From: Candidatus Kaiserbacteria bacterium
GTDB taxonomy: Bacteria > Patescibacteriota > Minisyncoccia > Phycocordibacterales > JABAAK01
DNA: 54,469 nucleotides
Assembly (NCBI GenBank): GCA_028820405.1
Contig: JAPPJI010000002.1
Location: 1-54,469 of the forward strand
Direction: 5' to 3'
Within the stretch, counting starts at the first letter, position 1, and the number at the start of each line of letters is the position of its first letter. Both the position numbers and the translations under genes were made by a program. Below the pieces are notes generated by a model. That model did no database searches. It saw nothing but the letters and a program-made list of their open reading frames with translations, and was not told where the DNA came from. Below, in pieces: positions 1 to 7,479 of the stretch.

Positions 1-342
1 ACCCGTGGCATACTCAAAAATGACCGGTGTTGCGTTAGGAGGTTGAATGTAGGGGCTGTTTCTGAAACCGCCCCACAACACACAGACTCTCCCCTGTCAA
101 AGCACCTTCTTGACCTGTAATTCGCACATCCACTTACACACACTTGCACAAACAATATGACTACGGACTTAATCCTGATGAACTTGATGAAGACCAGGAG
201 TGACAACACTGTCATCACCTTCCTGTCCGCAGATACTTGTGGAGATGAGCAGGACTCTTCTAGACGTTACATCACACGAACCCCCTTACCAACACTTTAA
301 GACCTTACTTAGATGATTTCTTGGATGTGATATAATGACATT
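1..342. other. non-coding left edge
   Basis: No convincing gene in either strand. A short open frame ending in a TGA near 210 on the + strand (last residues NPDELDEDQE) could be the tail of a decayed gene, but it has no start codon context. Its last bases hold the promoter of the next gene. Confidence 0.4.
331..336 (+). promoter_or_regulatory. -10 box of the left cassette
   Basis: A consensus TATAAT ends 6 nt before the ATG at 343. No Shine-Dalgarno lies between, so the transcript should start at or next to the start codon (leaderless). The same spacing recurs at many genes in this window. Confidence 0.7.
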
Positions 343-513
343 ATGGCTAACGAAAAATACGATATTACGTATTCAAACGGGGCATTGAAGGAAATTGACC
401 GACTAACAAAAGATCTCAACCTCAAAAACAGAGAGGAGACGCTTAATTTTGCATTACTTGTTTTGAAGAGATTGCAAGAAAACGGAAATGTCTCATTGAA
501 AGATGACATATGA
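343..513 (+). CDS. small ribbon-helix-helix-like protein (copy 1)
   Basis: A 56-residue basic/acidic protein. The predicted order is a short beta strand (YDITYSNG, residues 6-13), a helix (LKEIDRLTKDLNL) and a second helix (REETLNFALLVLKRLQE). This is the layout of a CopG/Arc ribbon-helix-helix DNA-binding protein; the fold is inferred from pattern only. It resembles the protein at 54150-54371, which shares the strand ending in S/T-N-G, the L-x-x-I/L spacing and a TK in the first helix. Its stop overlaps the start of the next gene by 4 nt (ATGA), so the two are probably translationally coupled. Likely role: autoregulator, or DNA-binding partner of the adjacent methyltransferase. Confidence 0.65.
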   Translation: MANEKYDITYSNGALKEIDRLTKDLNLKNREETLNFALLVLKRLQENGNVSLKDDI

Positions 514-797
514 GCAAACAACCTGAATTGGAAAAAATAGATACAGTGATGGATGCAAAGATAAACTCAGAGGATGTAAGAACAAGAATAATAGACGTTG
601 TGGCTACATCAGCAGAAATTGATGAAAGGAATGATGAAAGAATTGACAGAAAACTGGATGATTTCAAAAAGGATTTGAAGGTGGAAACACTGACAAAAGA
701 GGTCAATTTGAAGCAGTGGTTACTCACTGGTGCAGCGGTGTTAGGTTCTGTTGGTTCTATTGTTGGATGGATCGCATTTTTTGTCAGTAGAACTTGA
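510..797 (+). CDS. charged coiled-coil protein with C-terminal membrane anchor (copy 1)
   Basis: 95 residues. Residues 1-65 are highly charged and helical (ERNDERIDRKLDDFKKD), and one hydrophobic segment follows (about 70-92, WLLTGAAVLGSVGSIVGWIAFF), so it is tail-anchored in the inner membrane. There is no signal peptide and no recognised family. It overlaps the upstream ribbon-helix-helix gene by 4 nt and converges on the methyltransferase gene 50 bp away. A protein of the same design, again coupled to a ribbon-helix-helix gene and a methyltransferase, is at 53855-54163. The repeated association is the main clue to function. It could be a membrane effector or a partner anchoring the methyltransferase; both are inference. 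Confidence 0.7.
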   Translation: MSKQPELEKIDTVMDAKINSEDVRTRIIDVVATSAEIDERNDERIDRKLDDFKKDLKVETLTKEVNLKQWLLTGAAVLGSVGSIVGWIAFFVSRT

Positions 798-847
798 CTT
801 TTCTTCTGCACAATCTTCACCGACATCAGTGTTTTATGCAAGGAGTT

Positions 848-2134
848 TTAGGAACTTTTGTTTAGCCACACATTGTCCATGTAATCAGGATTCATATATC
901 CTAACTCTTTCAATCTTGCATGTAGATATGACATATCTCTGTTACCTTTTATGCTGTTACATGTTCCGCAAAGAAGTTGTATGTTATCTGGAACGTCTTG
1001 TCCGCCGTGAGAGGTGGGTGTCTTATGATCATCGTTTAGTATGTGTAACGGTATATTCCAAAAACACCCATTGCACATTTTGTCTTGTTCTATGTATAAG
1101 CGTTGTCGAGTCTCTCCTTTCGTTTCTTTAGCGTCCTTTTGTACATCTGTTCGTATAGGTGGGTCTATTCTTGATATTGGATTGTACGTGTCAAGTAGGT
1201 TTGTTTCCCTCCTCATTCTATTTCTAATTAAAAAACGAGCAACAGGAGAAAGGTCAATTCCTATCCATTTCCTATTTTCCTTCTCAGCAGCAATCAGTGC
1301 CGTTGCACATCCACAAAATGGATCAAGTACAAGATCGTCCTCATCACTACTGGCTTTAATTATTCTTTCTAGAAGTTTTAATGGTTTTTGTGTGGGATAG
1401 CCAGTTCTTTCTCCCCTCCATGCCGACACATTAGTTAAATGGTCATCAGCCCACCAATCTTCAGGAACCTTGCCACGTTTCAATAATTCTTCGACCCTTT
1501 TCTCGTCATCACCATCTGAAAAAATAGAATCGCCTTTACCAATGCCAATCATTTTATACGGAACCGTGACATCATTTTTGTTAAACTTTGAATTCTTTCC
1601 CTTTGAATAAAACAATATGGTATCATGTTTTCTTGGAAACCATTTTCTTGTGTTTGAAGGACCAGTGTAACACCAAATAATTTCATTTCTGAAATTACTT
1701 TTATCAAAAATACAATCCATTATTATTTTCAAGTAGTGCCCTGCATGATGATCACAGTGTAAATAAATACTTCCCGTTTCTTTTAATATTCTGTGCATTT
1801 CAAAAAGACGTGCAGTCATGTAAATCAAATATGACTTCATGTCATCTCCAAATGAATACCCACTTGCTTCTATCACTTCATACAAACACCGGTCATCCTC
1901 TTTTAGGGATTTGTGCCACTCTTCATCTTGTGGTCGCATCTTCCACATGTCATCAAACTCCGCTTTTACAACTCCGTCACCACCAAAATCAGTTGGAAGT
2001 CCGCGGTACTTAACGTCACTCTTAAAAGGGGGATCAAGATAAATTAAATCAACACACTCACTGTTCATTCCCCGCATTATGTGCAAATTGTCGCGAACCC
2101 ATATGGTTCCCGTTTTAAAATTGGCAGTATTCAT
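848..2134 (-). CDS. DNA methyltransferase fused to HNH domain (copy 1)
   Basis: 428 residues. The N-terminus carries motif IV (DLIYLDPPF, about residues 28-36). The centre holds a variable target-recognition region (about 150-245). GERTGYPTQKP and motif I (VLDPFCGCATA, about 270-280) follow, so motif IV precedes motif I as in beta-class N6-adenine/N4-cytosine enzymes (PF01555 type). Residues about 350-410 form an HNH-type zinc domain: CNGC, then a DDH, then CGTC with N and K. A methyltransferase with an HNH nuclease on one chain suggests a self-contained restriction-modification enzyme. The start is the ATG at 2134, with TAAAAT 8 nt upstream. It is about two-thirds identical by eye to 52469-53824, except in the central region. 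Confidence 0.85.
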   Translation of the reverse strand: MNTANFKTGTIWVRDNLHIMRGMNSECVDLIYLDPPFKSDVKYRGLPTDFGGDGVVKAEFDDMWKMRPQDEEWHKSLKEDDRCLYEVIEASGYSFGDDMKSYLIYMTARLFEMHRILKETGSIYLHCDHHAGHYLKIIMDCIFDKSNFRNEIIWCYTGPSNTRKWFPRKHDTILFYSKGKNSKFNKNDVTVPYKMIGIGKGDSIFSDGDDEKRVEELLKRGKVPEDWWADDHLTNVSAWRGERTGYPTQKPLKLLERIIKASSDEDDLVLDPFCGCATALIAAEKENRKWIGIDLSPVARFLIRNRMRRETNLLDTYNPISRIDPPIRTDVQKDAKETKGETRQRLYIEQDKMCNGCFWNIPLHILNDDHKTPTSHGGQDVPDNIQLLCGTCNSIKGNRDMSYLHARLKELGYMNPDYMDNVWLNKSS

Positions 2135-2184
2135 TCATATTATTTTACCAAATCAATCTTGCATCATGTACAATACCTCTATCT

Positions 2185-2559
2185 ATGAACGGGTTCGCAC
2201 AGATTCTCCGTCTTCTCGGTATCGTCATCACCGCTCTTGCAATCCCCGTCTCTCTTCTGACCCTCTTCGGACTCTCCGGACTGCCGGAATCAGATCCGCT
2301 TTGGATAAAGATTCTCTGTGTTGTGTGGGCTTTTGTCAACTTCGTTGCACTCCCCTTTATCCTTGCCGGCTTTGCAATGCGGTACACCTTTGACCTTTCC
2401 GTGCATTTTGCGGCAGTGCTCTTTGGTCTCATCTCCCTTGTCTTCATCCTCGTCCTCACCGAAATGGTGCCCGGATCACTTCCTTCGGTCGCCTTCCTCG
2501 CTCTCCCGCCAAGCCTCTACTTGATAGGGTGCGTGTTTAATAAGCAGTCGAAATCGTGA
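2185..2559 (+). CDS. small four-helix membrane protein
   Basis: 124 residues with about four hydrophobic segments (near 5-30, 43-65, 70-92 and 95-115) and a short basic tail. No family was recognised. A TACAAT box ends about 10 nt before the ATG, giving at most a very short leader. It converges on pyruvate kinase; the two stop codons are 4 bp apart. The opposite-strand frame in the same stretch is rich in Arg, Lys and Pro and is rejected. Confidence 0.6.
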   Translation: MNGFAQILRLLGIVITALAIPVSLLTLFGLSGLPESDPLWIKILCVVWAFVNFVALPFILAGFAMRYTFDLSVHFAAVLFGLISLVFILVLTEMVPGSLPSVAFLALPPSLYLIGCVFNKQSKS

Positions 2560-2563
2560 ACGT

Positions 2564-3970
2564 CTACAACGTCACCTTCTTAAACACCGTCCCTTCCCCC
2601 TCGGGACATACCGATCGATCCCCGGCAATGATAATGGTATCTCCCGCCATGCCGATACCCCGACTCGAGAGTGTCTTTCGTGCGGTTTCTTCCATGTTCT
2701 CAAGCGAGCATGAGACCGGCGGAGTGACATCCACTTCCACCCCTCGAAGAAGGGCAAGTCGGCGTGCAACAGCAGTATCCGGAGTGAGACAGACAATCGG
2801 ACATGAGAGCCTGCACAAGGACCCTTCCTCTACTTCATCACCCGTCGACGAAAAGAGTGCCAGAGCCGCCGCCTTCGCCTGCCGTGCCTCTTCGCACACC
2901 GAAGCAATGACCGGACTTGCCCGCCGTTTTCCCTCAAAATCTACTGACACCTGCACGGAAATACGGGGAAGATCCTGTTCCGCCTTATCAATAACTCGTC
3001 GCATGATTTCGACGGCCTCATCAGGATATTTTCCGCTTGCCGTCTCACCGGAGAGCATACACACGTCGGCTCCGTCATAGACAGCATTTGCAACATCGGA
3101 GATCTCTGCACGGGTCGGCATTGGCTGCCGGATCATAGAGTCAAGGAGCTGCGTTGCGACGATGGCCGGTTTCTTCGCCTGATTGCACTTTGCAATGAGC
3201 GTCTTTTGCAGGTACGGCACCTCTTCAGCCGGCACCTCAACTCCTAAATCACCTCTCGCTATCATAATGGCGTCGGACGCGTCAATGATGGCATCAATGC
3301 TCTCAATAGCCGACGGTGTCTCTATCTTTGCGATCACCCGGGCACAGTCTTTGATAACATCACGGGCTCGCATAACATCATCAGGTGTCTGGACAAAAGA
3401 AAGTGCTATCCAATCAACCCCCGCCTCGCACGCGAACGCAATGTCACGACGATCTTTCGGTATAATCTCGTCAATTGGCAGCAGTACACCAGGCACATTC
3501 ACCCCTTTCCGATCCTGCAATGTGCCGCCGACGAGCACCTTGGTCACCAATTTGTCACTGCCCACCTTAGTAACAGAAAACCGAAGTAATCCGTCATCAA
3601 CAGCAAGCACGTCCCCTTTTTGTATGGATGAAAAAATCTCCGGGTGCGGGAGTGAGACCTTTTTTTGATCTCCCGCTACCTCTTTCTGAAAAAACGAAAA
3701 GGTATCCCCTTTTTCAACGGTAACCGGTCCGTCAGCAAAGGTTCCGACGCGAAATTTCGCCCCTTGCATATCAGCAACAACACTAATTAACGTACCGGTT
3801 TCCTGTTCAAGTTCGCGAATCGTTTGAATCCGTGCAAGGTGATCTTCGTGTGATCCGTGGCTAAAATTGAGGCGAAATGCATTTGCACCAACACGCAAAA
3901 GGGTTCGAATATCTTCTTTCGTATCCGACGTCGGACCAAGTGTTGATAAAATTTTGCAGGGCACTTTCAT
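2564..3970 (-). CDS. pyk: pyruvate kinase
   Basis: Cytosolic glycolytic enzyme transferring phosphate from phosphoenolpyruvate to ADP. From the ATG at 3970 the protein has 468 residues, a normal length. Visible signatures: KILSTLGPTSD with RLNFSHG at the N-terminus, the catalytic-lysine region IAKIETPSAIESID, the active-site stretch IMIARGDLGVE, VATQLLDSMI and MLSGETASGKYPDE. A C-terminal allosteric domain follows. An upstream TTG at 4009 is in frame, but it lies inside the terminator hairpin of the preceding gene. KVPCKILSTLGP is also where the family normally begins, so the ATG is preferred. Confidence 0.96.
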   Translation of the reverse strand: MKVPCKILSTLGPTSDTKEDIRTLLRVGANAFRLNFSHGSHEDHLARIQTIRELEQETGTLISVVADMQGAKFRVGTFADGPVTVEKGDTFSFFQKEVAGDQKKVSLPHPEIFSSIQKGDVLAVDDGLLRFSVTKVGSDKLVTKVLVGGTLQDRKGVNVPGVLLPIDEIIPKDRRDIAFACEAGVDWIALSFVQTPDDVMRARDVIKDCARVIAKIETPSAIESIDAIIDASDAIMIARGDLGVEVPAEEVPYLQKTLIAKCNQAKKPAIVATQLLDSMIRQPMPTRAEISDVANAVYDGADVCMLSGETASGKYPDEAVEIMRRVIDKAEQDLPRISVQVSVDFEGKRRASPVIASVCEEARQAKAAALALFSSTGDEVEEGSLCRLSCPIVCLTPDTAVARRLALLRGVEVDVTPPVSCSLENMEETARKTLSSRGIGMAGDTIIIAGDRSVCPEGEGTVFKKVTL

Positions 3971-3991
3971 CAGAGTACCACGAGTTTTTGC

Positions 3992-4028
3992 AAAAAAAGT
4001 ACCCGCCAAGATTTCTCTTGACGGGTAC
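3992..4028 (-). terminator. intrinsic terminator between the 4042 gene and pyk
   Basis: On the minus strand GTACCCGTCAAG and CTTGGCGGGTAC form a 12-bp stem (one G-T pair) with a 6-nt loop, followed by seven T. It ends transcription of the membrane protein gene at 4042-4833. It sits only about 21 nt upstream of the pyk ATG, so pyk needs its own start site, or read-through here regulates it. Confidence 0.85.
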
Positions 4029-4041
4029 TGAGTACTACTCC

Positions 4042-4833
4042 CTATGTTGTTGTCGGTTCTTCTTGTTGTTGCTCTGCCTTCTTGACGATCTTGTACCCAG
4101 ACAGGTCAACAGGATCATCGTTATCGGACCGCATCATCGTGGAGATGAGACCACTGACCTTATGCACCTCTTCGAGGTCGTCAGCGACATTCAGACATTT
4201 CTGCTGTGCGTCTCGCATCTGCCGCTTCGCCATATTCGCCTCACGGATCGTGGTGGAAAACAGACCCAGAACAATATCACTCACTCCTGTGGGCTGCTGA
4301 GGCTGAGCAGGGGCAGGTGGCGCATCGGCAGCGGTTGGTGCAGCTGTCGGATCCGCAGCGGGAACATCCGGTGCCGGGGCGAGATCAGGCTCCGGAGAAC
4401 CTGTGTCTGCTGCCGGGGCAGTCTGCGTTCCTGGCGGCCTATGCTCCCAGGTCGACACGAGTGCCTCCAGCCTCTTATTCTCCTTCTTCGTATTCTTCCT
4501 TGCTACAAGGACGAAGATGATAAGGAGAAGTGCGAGAAGAGCATCGATGATACCGAGAAAAAGGATATCGCTCACCTCGCCTGAGATGGCTTGAAGGAGG
4601 GCTGAGTTCTCGATCAGAGACCTTTTCACGGTCAACTGCGAGGACCCAAACTCCTTCATGGCGGAATCGACGGTCTTCTTGAGGCTTTCGTGACCCTCAA
4701 TGACAAATCCGATGCCGCGGCTGAGACCACTCTGGCGATCTGCGTCGGTTGCGGGAGCAATGCCACCGCCACCGCCAGCAAATGACGAGGTGACCATGAA
4801 CATTGTCATAGCCACCACAATGATTCTTTTCAT
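4042..4833 (-). CDS. exported/membrane protein with Pro-Ala-rich linker
   Basis: 263 residues, no family recognised. A cleavable-looking signal peptide (MKRIIVVAMTMFMVTSSFA, then a glycine run) leads to a helical segment. One strong transmembrane helix follows (about 90-112, ILFLGIIDALLALLLIIFVLVA), then a basic stretch, a Pro/Ala-rich linker (about 135-185) and an acidic/Gln-rich end. The ATG at 4833 is preceded by AGGAG with 6-nt spacing, one of the few clear Shine-Dalgarno sites among larger genes here. It is monocistronic, closed by the terminator at 3992-4028. Function unknown; an envelope-associated role is inferred. Confidence 0.8.
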   Translation of the reverse strand: MKRIIVVAMTMFMVTSSFAGGGGGIAPATDADRQSGLSRGIGFVIEGHESLKKTVDSAMKEFGSSQLTVKRSLIENSALLQAISGEVSDILFLGIIDALLALLLIIFVLVARKNTKKENKRLEALVSTWEHRPPGTQTAPAADTGSPEPDLAPAPDVPAADPTAAPTAADAPPAPAQPQQPTGVSDIVLGLFSTTIREANMAKRQMRDAQQKCLNVADDLEEVHKVSGLISTMMRSDNDDPVDLSGYKIVKKAEQQQEEPTTT

Positions 4834-5157
4834 TTCATGCTCCTTTCAATACGTATGAGAAGGGTATCTTGTACGGGTTTGGATGGGAAGGGAGTAGTGT
4901 GTAAAAGAAACAATACTGCCATAGATAATACAGGTAACTTGTAAAAAAGTCAATTTTATTCTTATTTTTTAAGGGTTTTTTCCGTTTTTCAGGATGCTGT
5001 CTTCTGCCTGACACTCCAATTTTAAGGGTTTTTTGCTCTATGAGCCGTTCATAGACACTTTATACATAAAATACTAAAATATGTCAAATATTGGCTTTTT
5101 TGAGTTTTCCACTATTTTTTCATTACTTCCCCACCCTCTCCTGATACTATAAACACC
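4834..5157. promoter_or_regulatory. divergent intergenic region with two direct repeats
   Basis: AT-rich region between divergent genes. TTTTAAGGGTTTTTT occurs exactly twice (4967-4981 and 5020-5034, 53 bp apart). On the right a TACTAT box (5145-5150) ends 7 nt before the ATG at 5158. No gene was seen. The repeats could be operator half-sites or chance in a T-rich tract. Confidence 0.5.
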
Positions 5158-5829
5158 ATGAATACTCGGTATCGGCAATCGGATTTCTGGAATGCTATTG
5201 TCTACCCATACCGACGAAAACAGGGTCTTTTAAACATACTCTGGCTCTTTATCCCTATTGTTGGATGGCTCTTTCTCATCGGATATGTGACCCGTATTGT
5301 CCAATCATTCTGCGAGGGAAAGGTTAAAGAGCTGCCTGAAGCCAAGGCAGTTGACCATATTGGTACCGGATTCTTTATACTGATCAAGTCACTCCCCTTC
5401 ACCATTATCTACGGTCTTGTCGCCCTCTCTCTCGCCGCGACCCCTGCCGTCTTCCTTGTCTACCTCTTCGGATACGTTGCTGCCCCGTTCCTCGGGATTC
5501 ACTTCCTCTACCACGAACGGGCAGGGGCTTATTTTGAATGGGGAATCTTTCGACACGCCTATAATCACGCAGCCGAATACTTCCTTGCTGTCGGAAAGAC
5601 CTATCTTCTCATGGCGGTATACACGGGCATCCACTTCATGATTATGGTACCGGTCATTGGGATTCTTCTCATTAAAAACAGTCCCGAATCACTCCTTTCC
5701 GCAGGTGAACTCATCCTTCCGATCTTCTTCTTTGCAGTTGTTTTTCTTGCCGCACTTGCAGCAAATATGTTTACCCCGAATATATTCATTGCCACCTTCT
5801 ATCGACGCCGTATTTTACGAAAACGGTAG
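5158..5829 (+). CDS. DUF4013-like multispan membrane protein
   Basis: 223 residues with about five or six membrane segments. The N-terminal LWLFIPIVGWLFLIGYVTRI pattern is typical of the DUF4013 family of integral membrane proteins of unknown role. The C-terminus is basic (RRRILRKR), probably cytoplasmic. The start is the ATG at 5158, directly downstream of a TACTAT box and without a Shine-Dalgarno, consistent with a leaderless mRNA. It is followed 48 bp later by another envelope protein in the same direction. Confidence 0.75.
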   Translation: MNTRYRQSDFWNAIVYPYRRKQGLLNILWLFIPIVGWLFLIGYVTRIVQSFCEGKVKELPEAKAVDHIGTGFFILIKSLPFTIIYGLVALSLAATPAVFLVYLFGYVAAPFLGIHFLYHERAGAYFEWGIFRHAYNHAAEYFLAVGKTYLLMAVYTGIHFMIMVPVIGILLIKNSPESLLSAGELILPIFFFAVVFLAALAANMFTPNIFIATFYRRRILRKR

Positions 5830-5877
5830 CGGCAACATTGTTGCCTTTTTACACGGTTTCCCATATGGTAACGATGC

Positions 5878-6567
5878 ATGCGGTACTACATACAAAACCT
5901 TATCGTCTTCACGGCAATAGCACTTACCATTATTTTTTCATACCTCTCTGTCTCCTTCACTCCGCAAGACACCCAACCGCTTGATCCTATCACCACAGCG
6001 TGCGACAGCAATCTCCTGCTTTTGGAGACAGGCGGTGTTGCGTCCATTGAAAACCGATACCTCCGCACCGTGGTACGGGAAAAAATGCAAACCGCTGCGA
6101 ATCTGGTATGTGCAAGTGCACAGCTGTTTGCCGCTGACCCTGAATCACAAGGATCTGCCCTGCTTCCCTTCCGTTTCTCAGCACACGCCGAATACCACAC
6201 CCACAAACGAACCCGCAGTGTCCGGGTACAATTCTATGAAGAGACCGGCGGTGCACACGGCAACATCGACTACTACACGCAAACCGTCACGACACGAAAC
6301 GATCCGGTCACCCTCACTGACCTGCTCAGCAGCCATGCCATATCTGAAGATGACTTCATTCGTATGGTGACTGAAGATCTGACAGTATCAGGTGACATAC
6401 CGTTCCTCACCCCGTTCTCATCAATCGATCAGGCACAACACTGGCACATCACCGACCGCGGCGTCCTCACCGTCACCTTCCCGCCCTACGCACTTGCCCC
6501 CTACTCATACGGCACGCTTGAGGCGACCGTCGACCTCACCTCACAAAGCGCAGCGAACGGGACTTGA
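5878..6567 (+). CDS. membrane-anchored DUF3298-like protein
   Basis: 229 residues. An N-terminal membrane anchor (about 8-26) leads to an extracytoplasmic domain with the DUF3298/RsiV-type signature: GGAHGN in the middle and PPYALAPYSYG near the end. DUF3298 occurs in anti-sigma factor RsiV and in exported deacetylase-associated proteins, where it binds cell-wall-related ligands; the ligand here is unknown. The last 19 bases, including the TGA, lie antisense within the tRNA-Asp gene, so the final residues are fixed by the tRNA sequence. Confidence 0.7.
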   Translation: MRYYIQNLIVFTAIALTIIFSYLSVSFTPQDTQPLDPITTACDSNLLLLETGGVASIENRYLRTVVREKMQTAANLVCASAQLFAADPESQGSALLPFRFSAHAEYHTHKRTRSVRVQFYEETGGAHGNIDYYTQTVTTRNDPVTLTDLLSSHAISEDDFIRMVTEDLTVSGDIPFLTPFSSIDQAQHWHITDRGVLTVTFPPYALAPYSYGTLEATVDLTSQSAANGT

Positions 6568-6623
6568 ACCCGCGACCTCCTGCGTGACAGGCAGGCGCTC
6601 TAACCAAGCTGAGCTACCGCTGC
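6549..6623 (-). tRNA. tRNA-Asp (GTC)
   Basis: Cloverleaf on the minus strand. The acceptor GCAGCGG pairs with TCGCTGC, the anticodon stem CCTGC/GCAGG has the loop CTGTCAC (anticodon GTC), and the T arm is GGGTTCAAGTCCC. The discriminator is G and no CCA is encoded. A TACACT box (6633-6638) ends 9 nt before the 5' end, so almost no 5' leader is expected. Confidence 0.95.
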
Positions 6624-6661
6624 AATAGGTGCAGTGTACCACAAAGGGCTGTTGAAACCAC

Positions 6662-7474
6662 CTAGAGGATACCGCTAAGACCGGAGAAAAGAGAGAAATC
6701 AGTAACGAGGGTGAAGAAAAAGGCAATGGCGATAGAGGGAACAAACGGGACGTGCAGTCCTCGTGATATCCCGTGCGGCTGTCCGCGAAGCACTCGTTGC
6801 AGGGCAACAGCAGCAATGCCAAGAGTTCCGATCCAGAACGAGAGGAAGAATGCTGATATTGCCAGTATCGGATCGGCAAGGAGAAATCCGAGAGAGATCG
6901 CCACCTTAGCATCACCGAGCCCCATCGCACGACCGCCGGAACCCCACCACAGCAGTGCAAACGGTGCAGCAAACACAAGACCGCTGAGTATCGGTGCACC
7001 GCTGCCAATATGCAGTGACAAGATGGCGGCGAAACCGAGGGTGATGAATGAAAACGGCACGGAGAGGTGTTCCGGCACCTCCATTGCCTCAATATCAGCG
7101 GTAATAATCGGGATGACGAATATCGCAGAGAGCAGAACCGCACCCATGACCCAGGGTGAGGCGGTGCCAAACACTGCGAGAGCGAACAGAATCCCGGTTG
7201 CAATCTCCGCAAAAAGATGTGCCCGCGGTATCTGTTCTGAACAGAACGCACACCGTCCCTGACTGGTGAGATAGGAAAATACAGGGATAAGTTGCTGCCA
7301 TGAAAGTGTTTTCGAGCAGGAAAGACACTGTGACCGCCCGGTCAGAGAATGACGCCACGACTGACGACTTCGCACGACATCCATATAACTGCCGAAAACG
7401 GTACCGAGTATAAAGAGGAATGCGGCGAGGACAACTGCAGAGAGCGGCGAAAGTGTGGCAACAAGTGTGATCAT
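6662..7474 (-). CDS. pilD: prepilin peptidase (GxGD aspartyl protease)
   Basis: 270-residue inner-membrane enzyme that cleaves, and in many species N-methylates, type IV prepilins at G|F. The N-terminal cytoplasmic loop has two CxxC pairs (CLSC, CAFC) forming a zinc site. Two catalytic aspartates are visible: one in IITADIEAMEVPE (about 124) and one in the GLGDAK motif (about 186). About eight membrane helices are predicted. It is the last gene of a pilus operon, 5 bp after the 694-residue pilin-like gene whose prepilin peptide it should process. Confidence 0.93.
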   Translation of the reverse strand: MITLVATLSPLSAVVLAAFLFILGTVFGSYMDVVRSRQSWRHSLTGRSQCLSCSKTLSWQQLIPVFSYLTSQGRCAFCSEQIPRAHLFAEIATGILFALAVFGTASPWVMGAVLLSAIFVIPIITADIEAMEVPEHLSVPFSFITLGFAAILSLHIGSGAPILSGLVFAAPFALLWWGSGGRAMGLGDAKVAISLGFLLADPILAISAFFLSFWIGTLGIAAVALQRVLRGQPHGISRGLHVPFVPSIAIAFFFTLVTDFSLFSGLSGIL

Positions 7475-7479
7475 ACCTT

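Noticed and set aside
6541-7251. Long Ser/Arg-rich frame opposite and out of frame with pilD
   Set aside because: Shadow of the prepilin peptidase gene and the tRNA-Asp; composition not protein-like.
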